Shown piece by piece: positions 8,994 to 17,855 of a stretch of DNA of 64,000 nucleotides (positions are counted from its first letter, which is position 1; each line of letters starts with the position of its first letter). The position numbers were made by a program, and so were the translations under genes. Below the pieces are notes generated by a model. That model was not told the DNA's origin and did not search any database. It worked only from the letters and a program-made list of their open reading frames with translations. This DNA comes from Streptococcus sp. HMSC078D09 (GTDB taxonomy: Bacteria > Bacillota > Bacilli > Lactobacillales > Streptococcaceae), in NCBI RefSeq assembly GCF_001813675.1, contig NZ_KV813650.1:191114-255113 (forward strand), written 5' to 3'.

Positions 8994-9341
8994 TTATAGA
9001 TGAGCGAATGCTTTGATTTCTTCTTCAGACATGGATGAGTCGCAACGAACAGTGACTTCACCAGATTCGACATGTAAAAATCCTGGGACAGTTGGGATGC
9101 CGTAAGTTGAGCGGAAGGCTTGTAATGCGTCTAGCTGACTTGGTTCTTCACTATTAATAAAATAGATATGAGCTTTTGTTTCAGCTACGACAGTTGCTAA
9201 CTTACTAGCAAACTTCCGGCAGTAAGGACAAGTCTTGCGTCCGATAAAGAAGGTTGCTGTTTCTTTTTTGTCAATCGCTTCTTGCGCACGCGCAACAGTT
9301 GTAACTTCAAGATCTTTAATATCTTCTAAAAATTGTTCCAT
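8994..9341 (-). CDS. Thioredoxin-like (bacteriocin transport accessory-type) protein
   Basis: A 115-residue thioredoxin-fold protein with the active motif CPYC in GRKTCPYCRKF and the cis-proline region YGIPTVPGFLHV. It belongs to the PedC/BrcD-like group often called bacteriocin transport accessory protein, but no bacteriocin genes are near. It has no signal peptide, so a cytosolic thiol-disulfide role is more likely. It is a single gene, convergent with mutY, with the ~30 bp between them able to serve both as terminator. Confidence 0.85.
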   Translation of the reverse strand: MEQFLEDIKDLEVTTVARAQEAIDKKETATFFIGRKTCPYCRKFASKLATVVAETKAHIYFINSEEPSQLDALQAFRSTYGIPTVPGFLHVESGEVTVRCDSSMSEEEIKAFAHL

Positions 9342-9418
9342 GAGATTACCTCGCTTTCTTCTAAATCTAGTATGCCATATTTTCTAAAAAATCGCTGGTA
9401 TTTGCTACGAAAGAAAGA

Positions 9419-9593
9419 GAGAGTGGGACAGAAATCGGTCATTCGTTAGAATTCGATTTCGTCGTCCCACCTCCGCACAGTTGAGTAGGGCTGTAAAAGC
9501 TGATGAAATCAGCGTAGTAGAGCCCACTCAACCACTGCGTCTTGCTCAACAATCCAAAAACAATTAAAAGGCTAGGACTTTTGTCCCAACCTC
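9419..9593. repeat. Dispersed ~180 bp structured intergenic repeat, copy B
   Basis: Second full copy of the element at 7578-7760, in the same orientation, with scattered substitutions (aaattggtaa against aaatcggtca, caatct against caatcc) and a degraded right end (cccaacctcatg). It fills the space between the thioredoxin-like gene and the 3' end of pgm. Substitutions lie mostly outside the inner stem, consistent with structure being kept, but two copies are too few to prove covariation. Confidence 0.85.
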
Positions 9594-9598
9594 ATGTT

Positions 9599-11314
9599 TT
9601 AGCCTACAAAAGCATTGATTTCTGCTTCGATATTCGCAATTTTTTCTTTAGCATCTGCTTCAGATTCACCAACTGTAGCAATGTAGAATTTGATTTTTGG
9701 TTCTGTACCTGAAGGACGAACGGCAAACCATGAATCATCAGCCAAGATGTATTTCAATACGTTACTTGGAGGAGTTGTTAATTTTTCAACGCCGTCAGCA
9801 GTAGTAGCTGTTTGTTCCAAGAAGTCTTCTGTCTTAGCAATGTCTGTGTTGTTGAATTGTTTAGGAGCGTTACCACGGAATTTATCCATGATTTTCTTGA
9901 TTTCAGCAGCTCCATCCACACCTGAAAGGGTAACAGAGATAGTCTTTTCTGCGAAGTAACCATATTGTTTATAGATTTCTTCGATACCATCTGCCAAAGT
10001 CATACCACGTGAGCGGTAGTAAGCTGCGATTTCAGCAACGATAAGAACGGCTTGGATAGCATCTTTGTCACGTACGAATGGTTTGATGAGGTAACCGAAG
10101 CTTTCTTCAAAACCAAGCATGTAAGTGTGGTTGTGTTGTGTTTCAAATTCATGAATTTTTTCACCGATAAATTTGAAACCAGTCAAGACGTTAAACATAG
10201 TTGCGCCGTAGCTTTTTGCAATCTTGGTCACCAACTCAGTGGATACGATGGATTTACAAAGAGCAGCATTTGCAGGAAGAGTACCAGCTGTTTTGTGAGC
10301 TTCAAGAATATATTTAGCAATGATCGCTCCGATTTGGTTACCAGAAAGGTTGAGGTAAGAACCATCTGGTTGGCGGATTTCAACACCAAGGCGGTCAGCA
10401 TCTGGGTCAGTTGCGACCAATACATCAGCATCTACTTTGCGACCAAGTTCTTCAGCAAGAGCAAAAGCAGCTTGGTTTTCAGGGTTTGGAGATTTAACAG
10501 TTGAGAAATCAGCATCTGGAACAGCTTGAGCTTCAACAACTTGAACTGCTTCAAATCCAGCTTGTGCAAGAGCACGACGAGCCAACATTTCACCTGTACC
10601 ATGAAGAGGAGTGTAGACAATCTTCATGTCGCGACCGTACTCATTGATCAAGTCTTGGTTGATGTTAACGCCTTTCACTTCTTTCAAGTATTCAGCATCG
10701 ACGTTTTCACCGATAACTTCAATCAAGCCATTAGCTTTGCTTTCTTCAAGGTCAGCCAATTGCACAGTGAAAGGATTTTTGATCGCACGGATGTAATCTG
10801 TCAAAGCATCGGCATCTGCAGGTGGCATTTGTCCACCGTCTTCACCATAAACCTTGTATCCATTAAATGGAGCAGGGTTGTGGCTAGCTGTTACCATGAT
10901 CCCAGCAAATGTGTGGAGGTGGCGAACAGCAAACGACAATTCAGGTGTTGGACGAAGGCTTTCAAATACATACGATTTGATCCCATGAGCAGCCAAGACT
11001 TGAGCAGATTCAAAAGCAAACTCAGGAGAGAAGTGACGGCTGTCATAAGCAATGGCAACTCCGCGTTTTTTAGCTTCTTCCCCTTTTGATTCGATCAATT
11101 GGGCCAATCCTTCAGTTGCTTGGCGAACAACATAAATGTTAATACGATTGGTACCAGCACCGATTAACCCACGCATACCAGCTGTACCAAACTCTAAGTT
11201 GGTATAGAAGGCATCTTCTTTGGTTTTTTCGTCCATTGCGACCAACTCTTCACGAAGGTAAGCTGGTAATTCAGCAAAGTCGAGCCATTTTTGGTAGTTT
11301 TCTTGATAAGTCAT
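9599..11314 (-). CDS. pgmA: Phosphoglucomutase/phosphomannomutase
   Basis: Interconverts glucose 1-phosphate and glucose 6-phosphate, feeding UDP-glucose, capsule and cell-wall sugars. The phosphoserine loop (MVTASHNPAPFNGYKVYG), the metal-binding loop (ATDPDADRLGVE), the sugar-binding GFEESFGYL and the C-terminal phosphate loop (AVRPSGTEPKIKFY) are all intact in 571 residues, the usual length. It is monocistronic, preceded by AAGGAGACG. Identity is certain; sugar preference is inferred from close homologues. Confidence 0.95.
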   Translation of the reverse strand: MTYQENYQKWLDFAELPAYLREELVAMDEKTKEDAFYTNLEFGTAGMRGLIGAGTNRINIYVVRQATEGLAQLIESKGEEAKKRGVAIAYDSRHFSPEFAFESAQVLAAHGIKSYVFESLRPTPELSFAVRHLHTFAGIMVTASHNPAPFNGYKVYGEDGGQMPPADADALTDYIRAIKNPFTVQLADLEESKANGLIEVIGENVDAEYLKEVKGVNINQDLINEYGRDMKIVYTPLHGTGEMLARRALAQAGFEAVQVVEAQAVPDADFSTVKSPNPENQAAFALAEELGRKVDADVLVATDPDADRLGVEIRQPDGSYLNLSGNQIGAIIAKYILEAHKTAGTLPANAALCKSIVSTELVTKIAKSYGATMFNVLTGFKFIGEKIHEFETQHNHTYMLGFEESFGYLIKPFVRDKDAIQAVLIVAEIAAYYRSRGMTLADGIEEIYKQYGYFAEKTISVTLSGVDGAAEIKKIMDKFRGNAPKQFNNTDIAKTEDFLEQTATTADGVEKLTTPPSNVLKYILADDSWFAVRPSGTEPKIKFYIATVGESEADAKEKIANIEAEINAFVG

Positions 11315-11429
11315 GCAAGCGTCTCCTTTTTGCTATATATTTAATCGCTTTCATTATAGCAAATTTTTTCAGAAAATTCTAGCGATAATTGTAAATCTTT
11401 TCAAAAATAAAGAGGGAATTTAGGATAGA

Positions 11430-11460
11430 TAAAAGGTCAAGACAAAACTGTCTCGACCTA
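11430..11460 (-). terminator. Terminator of the coaB-coaC-panT operon
   Basis: The hairpin aggtcaagac/gtctcgacct (11434-11443 with 11450-11459) on the minus strand is followed by a tttta run, six bases beyond the panT stop. Confidence 0.8.
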
Positions 11461-11465
11461 GCTTT

Positions 11466-12032
11466 TTATTTTAATTTTTCAAGGGATGGAACGACTGCAC
11501 TAGTAATGAGTACTGTCGCAATGACTTCGATGAGTGAGTTAGTAGACACAATCAAGCCAAGGAAATTTTGAATTCCCCCTCCAAAACTGTTGCCAAAGAA
11601 GAAGTAAATCCCGCTTAAAACGAAAACAGTATTGGTCATAGAGCCGACAATTCCAGCGATCATAAGTCCTGTACGATTGCGAATCCAGCGATAGACGAAG
11701 TAAGGGGTTACCCCAATGAGAATCCGAGGGACTATGGCAATGATAAGGGAGTAGAGATTCCCGTGAGGGACAAAGGGACTAAAGAGATAGCTGGCTGGTG
11801 TTATAACCAGGGTATTCATGGTGAGGCTAAAGAGTCCCATGAGGAGTCCTAGAATTGCTCCAGTTCGAGGTCCGTAGATAATAGAAGCGATCACGACAGG
11901 AATATGAACCAAGGTTGGTTGAATTCCTGATGGGACAAATTGCAAAATGAAGGACGTCACAAAGTGAATGGTGATCATCACGGCAAAAAAGATGGCAATT
12001 CGTGAAATAGAGGCTGATTTTCTCATAAACAA
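11466..12032 (-). CDS. panT: ECF transporter substrate-binding (S) component, probably for pantothenate
   Basis: A 188-residue membrane protein with five to six hydrophobic helices and the S-component features of ECF vitamin transporters (SGIQPTLVHIPVVIASIIYGPRTGAILGLLMG). It would bind a vitamin outside and share an energising EcfAA'T module encoded elsewhere. It is the last gene of coaB-coaC-panT and overlaps coaC by 10 bases, so uptake of pantothenate or a CoA precursor is the natural inference. The ligand is not proved by sequence. Confidence 0.85.
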   Translation of the reverse strand: MFMRKSASISRIAIFFAVMITIHFVTSFILQFVPSGIQPTLVHIPVVIASIIYGPRTGAILGLLMGLFSLTMNTLVITPASYLFSPFVPHGNLYSLIIAIVPRILIGVTPYFVYRWIRNRTGLMIAGIVGSMTNTVFVLSGIYFFFGNSFGGGIQNFLGLIVSTNSLIEVIATVLITSAVVPSLEKLK

Positions 12033-12562
12033 TTCTCCTTAACAGCTTGGATGATAGTGTCGACAGTGGCTAGAGCTCCAGAACCTTGATCTCCACAAGC
12101 GAGAGTAGCCTCTCGAGGTTGGATGATCTGGTAACCATAGTCTTGTAAGAGTTTTAGATTTCGTTGGGTAGCAGGATGATCTAGCATTTTTGTATTCATA
12201 GCAGGGGCCAGTAATTTTTTAGTCCTTTGAGGCAAGGCTAGAGCTGTGCTTGTGACCATATTATCTGCAAGTCCCATGGCCAATTTAGCAATGGTATTGG
12301 CACTGGCCGGCGCTACAAGAAAGAGGTCAGTTTCTTTCCCAATGTCGATGTGCTCGATCCGCTGTGGATCGTCTTCCACCATAACCTCTAGGCCTACTGG
12401 ATTTTTTGAAAGAACTTGCAAGGTTAAAGGGGTGATAAATTTTTGGGCTGAAGGAGTCATGAGGACCTTCACTTCAAATCCCAATTTGGTTAGTTGGCTG
12501 GTAATATCAGCAGCCTTATAGGCGGAAATACTACCGGTAACCGCTAAAGTAATGTGTGTCAT
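12023..12562 (-). CDS. coaC: Phosphopantothenoylcysteine decarboxylase
   Basis: FMN enzyme that decarboxylates 4'-phosphopantothenoylcysteine to phosphopantetheine in CoA synthesis. The N-terminal TGSISAYKAADI, the catalytic histidine region RIEHIDIGKE, the motif LVAPASANTIAKLA and the PAMNTKML substrate loop are present; the C-terminal ACGDQGSG carries the conserved cysteine. As in many streptococci CoaC is separate from CoaB. It is 10 bases after coaB and overlaps panT. Confidence 0.94.
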   Translation of the reverse strand: MTHITLAVTGSISAYKAADITSQLTKLGFEVKVLMTPSAQKFITPLTLQVLSKNPVGLEVMVEDDPQRIEHIDIGKETDLFLVAPASANTIAKLAMGLADNMVTSTALALPQRTKKLLAPAMNTKMLDHPATQRNLKLLQDYGYQIIQPREATLACGDQGSGALATVDTIIQAVKENCL

Positions 12563-12572
12563 ATGTACCTTT

Positions 12573-13250
12573 TTATTTGATATAACGTAGGATAGCCTCT
12601 GCGATTTCTGTTTTCGTAGAAGCTTCTAGAACGTGATCATCTGTTACTAGATAGGCTTGATGCTGACCGTTCTGAATCTTGGTCAGATCATTGGCAACGA
12701 TCATGCTGGCATGATTTTTAACCAGGCTTTCACGCGCTACCTGGATCAACTCTTCAGAAGAAACGTCGACTAAAAGCTTAAAGCCGATCAGTTGAATGGC
12801 AGGGTTCCATTCTTTGACGAGCGAGATAATCTTCGGATTTTTCTTTAAGAAGAGCACCTGATATTCTTCTTTCGAAGAGATTTTGGTTTCGTGATTTTCG
12901 CGATGGATAAAGCTATGAAGGTCTTTAGCCTTCTCAACCTCCTCAAGGCCTGTCATGTAAACAGGCGTATAGTCTGAGACTGCCATAGCATGGATTAATA
13001 CCTGGTGACGAGGAACTTCCTTTTTCATTTGAGAGAGAAGTTCCTCAACATTGTCGATCAATAGAAGTCGAAGCTGTGGGTGAGGGTCGGGTTTAAGAGC
13101 GGTAGGCGTTGTGATCAAGGTCACCTGATGTCCCTTAGCAAGAGCCGTTTCTGCAAGGATTTTCCCTAGGCTCCCGGTGGAATGATTGGTGATCGAACGA
13201 ACACTATCAATGGCTTCGCTCGTCCCGCCTGATGTAATTAAAATATGCAT
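12573..13250 (-). CDS. coaB: Phosphopantothenate--cysteine ligase
   Basis: Joins phosphopantothenate and cysteine (CTP-dependent in the usual family) ahead of CoaC. It shows the N-terminal ILITSGGTSEAIDSVR and NHSTGSLG nucleotide-binding signature, AMAVSDYTPV, and the C-terminal KNHASMIVANDL typical of the CoaB domain. At 225 residues it is the stand-alone form. It is the first gene of the CoA operon, divergent from fhs. No T-box or riboswitch is visible in its short leader. Confidence 0.93.
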   Translation of the reverse strand: MHILITSGGTSEAIDSVRSITNHSTGSLGKILAETALAKGHQVTLITTPTALKPDPHPQLRLLLIDNVEELLSQMKKEVPRHQVLIHAMAVSDYTPVYMTGLEEVEKAKDLHSFIHRENHETKISSKEEYQVLFLKKNPKIISLVKEWNPAIQLIGFKLLVDVSSEELIQVARESLVKNHASMIVANDLTKIQNGQHQAYLVTDDHVLEASTKTEIAEAILRYIK

Positions 13251-13334
13251 ATGCTTATTTTACACAAAAAAGATACATAAGTAAAGTTCTGAAGCTATTA
13301 GGATTAGCTATGTGTAGCCATAAAATTTACATAA

Positions 13335-13397
13335 AAAACGAACGTTCGATTCAAAAGGTGGAAAAACCATGTCATTTTCGCGAATTTTAGGTATAAT
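13335..13397 (+). promoter_or_regulatory. PurR box and -10 promoter element of fhs
   Basis: The palindrome CGAACGTTCG (13339-13348) resembles the lactococcal/streptococcal PurR box (AWWWCCGAACWWT, here aaaaacgaacgtt, two departures). The -10 TATAAT is at 13392-13397. The G of CGAAC is 52 bases before the -10, exactly the distance found in front of guaC (35812 to 35864). Confidence 0.65.
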
Positions 13398-13425
13398 AGA
13401 CCTATCAAATATAAAGGAGTCCCTT

Positions 13426-15096
13426 ATGAAAACAGATATCGAAATTGCTCAAAGCATTGAACTCCAACCGATTGTGGACGTTGTTAAGAAGATCGGTTTG
13501 GTAGACGATGATCTTGAATTGTATGGAAAATACAAGGCGAAATTGAGCTTTGATAAGATTCGTGAAGTTGAGAAAAATCCAGTAGGAAAACTTATCTTAG
13601 TCACTGCGATCAACCCAACTCCAGCTGGAGAAGGGAAATCAACCATTACCATTGGTCTAGCAGATGCTTTGAATAAAATCGGTAAAAAAACCATGATTGC
13701 CATTCGCGAACCTTCTTTAGGTCCAGTTATGGGGATTAAAGGTGGTGCTGCTGGTGGTGGCTATGCCCAAGTTCTACCGATGGAAGACATCAACCTTCAT
13801 TTCACAGGGGATATGCATGCCATCACAACGGCTAATAACGCTCTCTCAGCATTGATTGATAATCATTTGCATCAAGGAAATGAGCTAGGTATTGACCAAC
13901 GTCGGATTATCTGGAAACGGGTAGTGGACTTGAATGACCGTGCTCTTCGTCATGTCTCTGTCGGTCTTGGCGGTCCTTTAAATGGGATTCCGCGTGAAGA
14001 CGGATTTGATATTACCGTTGCTTCTGAGATTATGGCCATCCTTTGCTTGGCGACAGATATTGAAGATTTGAAAGGCCGTTTGGCTAATATTGTTATTGGC
14101 TACCGTTATGATCGTAGCCCGGTCTATGTCCGTGATTTGGAAGTGGAAGGGGCACTTGCCTTGATCCTCAAAGATGCGATCAAGCCAAACTTGGTTCAAA
14201 CCATCTATGGTACACCTGCCTTTGTTCACGGTGGTCCATTTGCCAATATCGCCCATGGATGTAACTCTGTGTTAGCAACGACGACAGCTCTTCATTTAGC
14301 GGACTATACAATTACAGAAGCAGGTTTTGGTGCTGACCTTGGTGCTGAAAAATTCCTCGATATTAAAACGCCAAACTTGCCAACTTCACCAGATGCTGTT
14401 GTAATCGTAGCAACACTTCGTGCTCTTAAGATGAATGGTGGAGTGACCAAGGATGCTCTGACTGAAGAAAATGTAGAGGCTGTTCGTGCTGGTTTTGCCA
14501 ACTTGAAACGCCACGTTGAAAATATCCGTAAGTTTGGTATTCCTGCGGTAGTAGCTATCAATGAATTTATCACCGATACAGAAGCAGAAATTGCTGCTTT
14601 GAAAGAATTGTGTGCTGAAATTGAGGTACCAGTAGAGCTTGCGAGCGTATGGGCGAATGGTGCTGACGGTGGGGTTGACCTTGCTGAAACGCTGGTTCAA
14701 ACCATCGAAACAAGTCCAGCTACCTACACACGTTTGTATGATAACAACCTTTCTGTAGAAGAAAAAATTGAAAAAATTGTGACGGAAATTTACCGTGGTA
14801 GCAAGGTAAACTTTGAGAAGAAAGCTAAGACACAAATTGCCCAAATCGTGAAAAATGGTTGGGATAAGTTGCCAATCTGTATGGCCAAAACACAATATAG
14901 CTTCTCCGATAATCCAAACGCCTTGGGAGCTCCGGAAAACTTTGAAATTACTATTCGTGAAGTGGTTCCAAAATTGGGAGCAGGCTTTATTGTCGCTTTG
15001 ACTGGGGATGTCATGACCATGCCTGGTCTACCAAAACGTCCAGCTGCTTTAAATATGGATGTGGCTGCTGACGGAACAGCGATCGGCTTGTTCTAA
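13426..15096 (+). CDS. fhs: Formate--tetrahydrofolate ligase
   Basis: ATP-dependent synthesis of 10-formyl-tetrahydrofolate, used in purine synthesis and fMet formation. The nucleotide loop [34 protein letters not shown], and [16 protein letters not shown] are characteristic; the total is 556 residues. The start at 13426 has AAAGGAGT upstream and matches family N-termini (MKTDIEIAQ). An earlier in-frame ATG at 13369 lies upstream of the -10 and is not used. The PurR box upstream fits its place in purine metabolism. Confidence 0.96.
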   Translation: MKTDIEIAQSIELQPIVDVVKKIGLVDDDLELYGKYKAKLSFDKIREVEKNPVGKLILVTAINPTPAGEGKSTITIGLADALNKIGKKTMIAIREPSLGPVMGIKGGAAGGGYAQVLPMEDINLHFTGDMHAITTANNALSALIDNHLHQGNELGIDQRRIIWKRVVDLNDRALRHVSVGLGGPLNGIPREDGFDITVASEIMAILCLATDIEDLKGRLANIVIGYRYDRSPVYVRDLEVEGALALILKDAIKPNLVQTIYGTPAFVHGGPFANIAHGCNSVLATTTALHLADYTITEAGFGADLGAEKFLDIKTPNLPTSPDAVVIVATLRALKMNGGVTKDALTEENVEAVRAGFANLKRHVENIRKFGIPAVVAINEFITDTEAEIAALKELCAEIEVPVELASVWANGADGGVDLAETLVQTIETSPATYTRLYDNNLSVEEKIEKIVTEIYRGSKVNFEKKAKTQIAQIVKNGWDKLPICMAKTQYSFSDNPNALGAPENFEITIREVVPKLGAGFIVALTGDVMTMPGLPKRPAALNMDVAADGTAIGLF

Positions 15097-15111
15097 TAGA
15101 CGCCTGATGAC

Positions 15112-15147
15112 AAAAAAACTTCTGTTCAAATGAGCAGAAGTTTTTTT
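15112..15147. terminator. Bidirectional terminator between fhs and MATE gene
   Basis: A symmetric hairpin aaaaaaacttctg/cagaagttttttt (15112-15124 with 15135-15147) gives a T run on both strands. It serves fhs from the left and the MATE gene from the right. Confidence 0.9.
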
Positions 15148-15166
15148 ATTATGGACTCGTCGAGTG

Positions 15167-16510
15167 TTATGATGCAAGAAGCTGATGACTGGCTTTGTGG
15201 TAGGTAAACCAAAGTTGAAGGGTCATTGGAACCCAAATGAGAGGCTCGCAAAGAATGACTCCTATATAGCCTGTGTGAGGGATAATGAAAAGTACAAAGA
15301 GAATTTTTCCTGTTAACTCGATAAAGCTAGAAATCAAAGGGGTCAATTTTCGGCCGATACCTTGGAGGGAATTCCCTAAAATCAAGAGGCATCCTAAGAC
15401 CGGATAGAAGTAGGAGCTGATTTGCAGATAGAGACTGGCATTTGCGATCAAGTTAGGATCGCTAGATCCAGATATGAGGCTTGTTAAGAAGGGGCTTGTA
15501 AAGAAGAGGAGGATGGCAACAATGATCGACCAAACGAAGGAGAGAAGACAAGCTTGTTTGACCCCTTTTTGAATCCGTCGAAAGCGTTTAGCACCAAAGT
15601 TTTGCGAGGTAAAGGTCGTCATACTAGTGGAAATAGCAGCCATTGGTAGGAGGGCAAAGGACATGATCCGACGCGCTGAGATATGAGCACTAATGATGGT
15701 CATTCCAAGCTTATTGATAGCTGATTGTAAGATGACTGTTCCGATAGAGACAATAGAAGACATGAGCCCCATGGTAAATCCCTGACTGATTAAGTCCTGA
15801 TAGAGCCTTTGATCCCAAACAAAATCGTTTCGATTTGGCAGGAGGAAAGGCACTTTTTTGCGAATATAAAAGAAACAAAGAAGTGCAGAAAAACTTTGCG
15901 CAATAATGGTCGCAATCCCAGCGGATTGGACTCCGAGATGGAGTTGGGTAATAAAATAAAGATCAAGAAGAATATTGAGAATGGCAGCGATAATCAAGAA
16001 GTAGAGTGCCGCTAAGCTATCGCCAACCGCTCGAAGAAGTCCGGCACAAAGATTATAGGCAAAGGTCACAGCTACACCATTGACTATGGTGGAGATATAG
16101 AGATAGGACTGAGCTATAATAGCTTGTGGGGTCCCTAAAAACTGGAGAAGGGGATAAAGACCCACAACACCAATAGATATCACGAAGAGACTGAGGATGC
16201 CGCCAATAACAGCAGTTGCTGCGACAGATTTTCGTAATTGGTCATCGTTTTTAGCTCCATAATTTCTCGCGATAATGATGCCCATCCCATTTCCAACACC
16301 GACAGCAAATCCAACAATCAGATCAAAAATAGCGGAGGTCGCACCAACGGCGGCCAATGATTTTTGACCTAAAAATCGTCCTACAATCATGACATCCGAG
16401 GTATTGTAGAGTTGTTGGAAGATATTGGATAAAAGAATAGGAAAGGCAAAACTTAAAAGAGTGGGTAAAATAGGACCATCTATGAGGTTCACACGTTGAA
16501 TTCTTTTCAT
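15167..16510 (-). CDS. MATE family efflux transporter
   Basis: A 447-residue polytopic membrane protein with about 12 helices and the duplicated MATE layout: the N-terminal PTLLSFAFPILLSNIFQQLYN, DVMIVGRFLGQKSLAAVGATSA, VGNGMGIIIARNYGAK, and in the second half INKLGMTIISAHISARRI and SMTTFTSQNFGAKR. Such pumps export cationic drugs or metabolites using Na+ or H+. The substrate is unknown. It is a single gene, head-to-head with the GNAT gene at 16606. It is distinct from the second MATE gene at 39063. Confidence 0.9.
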   Translation of the reverse strand: MKRIQRVNLIDGPILPTLLSFAFPILLSNIFQQLYNTSDVMIVGRFLGQKSLAAVGATSAIFDLIVGFAVGVGNGMGIIIARNYGAKNDDQLRKSVAATAVIGGILSLFVISIGVVGLYPLLQFLGTPQAIIAQSYLYISTIVNGVAVTFAYNLCAGLLRAVGDSLAALYFLIIAAILNILLDLYFITQLHLGVQSAGIATIIAQSFSALLCFFYIRKKVPFLLPNRNDFVWDQRLYQDLISQGFTMGLMSSIVSIGTVILQSAINKLGMTIISAHISARRIMSFALLPMAAISTSMTTFTSQNFGAKRFRRIQKGVKQACLLSFVWSIIVAILLFFTSPFLTSLISGSSDPNLIANASLYLQISSYFYPVLGCLLILGNSLQGIGRKLTPLISSFIELTGKILFVLFIIPHTGYIGVILCEPLIWVPMTLQLWFTYHKASHQLLAS

Positions 16511-16605
16511 AGTGCCATTATACCAACTTCAGTAACCAGCGACAAGCATCGGTAGTTGAATCCCCTTACATTTTTTGATATAATCGTGTCAGAAAAGGAG
16601 GCCTT

Positions 16606-17160
16606 ATGAGCTTAACGAGCCAATTAATCACGGAAACGTTCCCAGATCTGGATAAGGTCGAAAGGCTGAATATCGAAGCATTTCCAGAAGAAGAGCGTGT
16701 TCCTTTGTCAGAATTTTTACGCTATACGGACAATGACGATGCCAATTTCTTTGCTTTTTATAACGACGAAGAATTTGTCGGATTTGCTTTTTCAATCTAT
16801 AATCAGAAAGCTTTTTATGTCAGTTTCTTTGCCATTATGCCACATTTAAGAAGCCATGGATATGGTCAAGAAATCATTGAAAAATTGGTGGAATTTTACC
16901 AAAGGACCATGATTCTTGAAGTGGAACGTTTAGATGAAGAATGCGACAATATAGAGCAGCGTCAGTCTCGGATGGATTTCTATAAGCGAAATGGATTTAA
17001 AACTGCTAATGCTTTTTTAGAATACGATGATCTGAGTTTTGAGATTCTTTATCGAGGCGATCAATTTGATGAAGAGGCTTATCGGGACATCTTCCATAAA
17101 CTGCAAGCAGAGAATTACTTTGATTTCCGTATTGAATACCGACGCTTCAGTGATCATTAG
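16606..17160 (+). CDS. GNAT family N-acetyltransferase
   Basis: A 184-residue acetyltransferase. The acetyl-CoA motif A is recognisable around YVSFFAIMPHLRSHGYGQEIIEKLVEF (about 75-103), and motif B around DFYKRNGFKTANAFLEY. An AAAAGGAGG site and the -10 TATAAT (near 16579) precede it. The substrate cannot be inferred; the acidic N-terminus (DLDKVERLNIEAFPEEERVP) is common in small-molecule acetyltransferases of this group. Confidence 0.85.
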   Translation: MSLTSQLITETFPDLDKVERLNIEAFPEEERVPLSEFLRYTDNDDANFFAFYNDEEFVGFAFSIYNQKAFYVSFFAIMPHLRSHGYGQEIIEKLVEFYQRTMILEVERLDEECDNIEQRQSRMDFYKRNGFKTANAFLEYDDLSFEILYRGDQFDEEAYRDIFHKLQAENYFDFRIEYRRFSDH

Positions 17161-17169
17161 ACATGATAT

Positions 17170-17205
17170 AAAAAAGTTCTCAGCTAATTTGCAGAGAATT
17201 TTTTT
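17170..17205. terminator. Bidirectional terminator
   Basis: The hairpin aaaaagttctc/gagaatttttt with a central pairing agct/gc serves the GNAT gene and, on the other strand, the ydcF-like gene. Confidence 0.8.
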
Positions 17206-17207
17206 GG

Positions 17208-17855
17208 TTAGTAAATAAAGAAATAGTTCACGATACTCATGATTTGTGAAAAGAACCAAGGCAGAAATAGAAAAGCTAAGAAAGTAGCATGCCATTTCCA
17301 ATAGAGAGAAACTAGCTCAACCGTTTCTCGGATCCAAGCCGATGGGAGATAATAAAAAGCTGTTTTTGAACCGACACTGCGTCCAGGGATTTTTAATCGT
17401 CTCATAAAGACACCAGCCCGAAGAGCGTGAAAGGAATTGGTCACCACAAGGACACTCTTTTCTAGTCCCTGATCTTCAAGAATAGCCTTGCTAAAGATCA
17501 GATTTTCAAAAGTCGTTCGAGAACGATTCTCAATCAAAATATCTTCCTGTAGTACACCCTGTTCCATCAGGTAGTTTGCCATAGCTTCCGCCTCTGAGGT
17601 TAACTCATCAGCACCTTGTCCGCCAGAAACAATTAGTTTTGATCGTCCCTCGAACTGCTCATAGATAGTCTTTGCTTTAGTTAGACGATGGGCTAGAAGT
17701 GGTGGGACTTTATTCCCAATTAGACCGGAGCCAAGGACGATGATAGCATCCGGTTCCTTACGGATGGGGAAAAAATTACAAAAGGTCCCATAAAAGACAT
17801 AAGAGAGATAAAGAAAGGTCGAGTAAAAGAGGGCGAAGTCTGTTGGGTAAATCAA
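17208..17855 (-). CDS. YdcF-like DUF218 domain protein, C-terminal part of a split gene
   Basis: Carries the DUF218/ElyC-SanA-YdcF domain: AIIVLGSGLIGNKVPPLLAHRL, LIVSGGQGADELTSEAEAM, ENRSRTTFENLIFSK and VTNSFHALRAGVFM, then a C-terminal membrane helix (YWKWHATFLAFLFLPWFF). Family members act in envelope carbohydrate metabolism. The reading starts with TTG at 17855 preceded by AGGAA, and overlaps the upstream membrane piece by TTGA. In other streptococci these two parts form one ~340-residue protein, so this may be a frameshifted gene; see the N-terminal part. Confidence 0.75.
   Translation of the reverse strand: MIYPTDFALFYSTFLYLSYVFYGTFCNFFPIRKEPDAIIVLGSGLIGNKVPPLLAHRLTKAKTIYEQFEGRSKLIVSGGQGADELTSEAEAMANYLMEQGVLQEDILIENRSRTTFENLIFSKAILEDQGLEKSVLVVTNSFHALRAGVFMRRLKIPGRSVGSKTAFYYLPSAWIRETVELVSLYWKWHATFLAFLFLPWFFSQIMSIVNYFFIY

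Noticed and set aside
8994-9341. Bacteriocin locus suggested by the bacteriocin-accessory-type thioredoxin
   Set aside because: No leader peptides, ABC exporter or immunity genes are near; the family name alone is not evidence.
9690-11089. Plus-strand reading frames opposite pgm
   Set aside because: They are antisense shadows of a long, clearly conserved gene; no ribosome sites or recognisable proteins.
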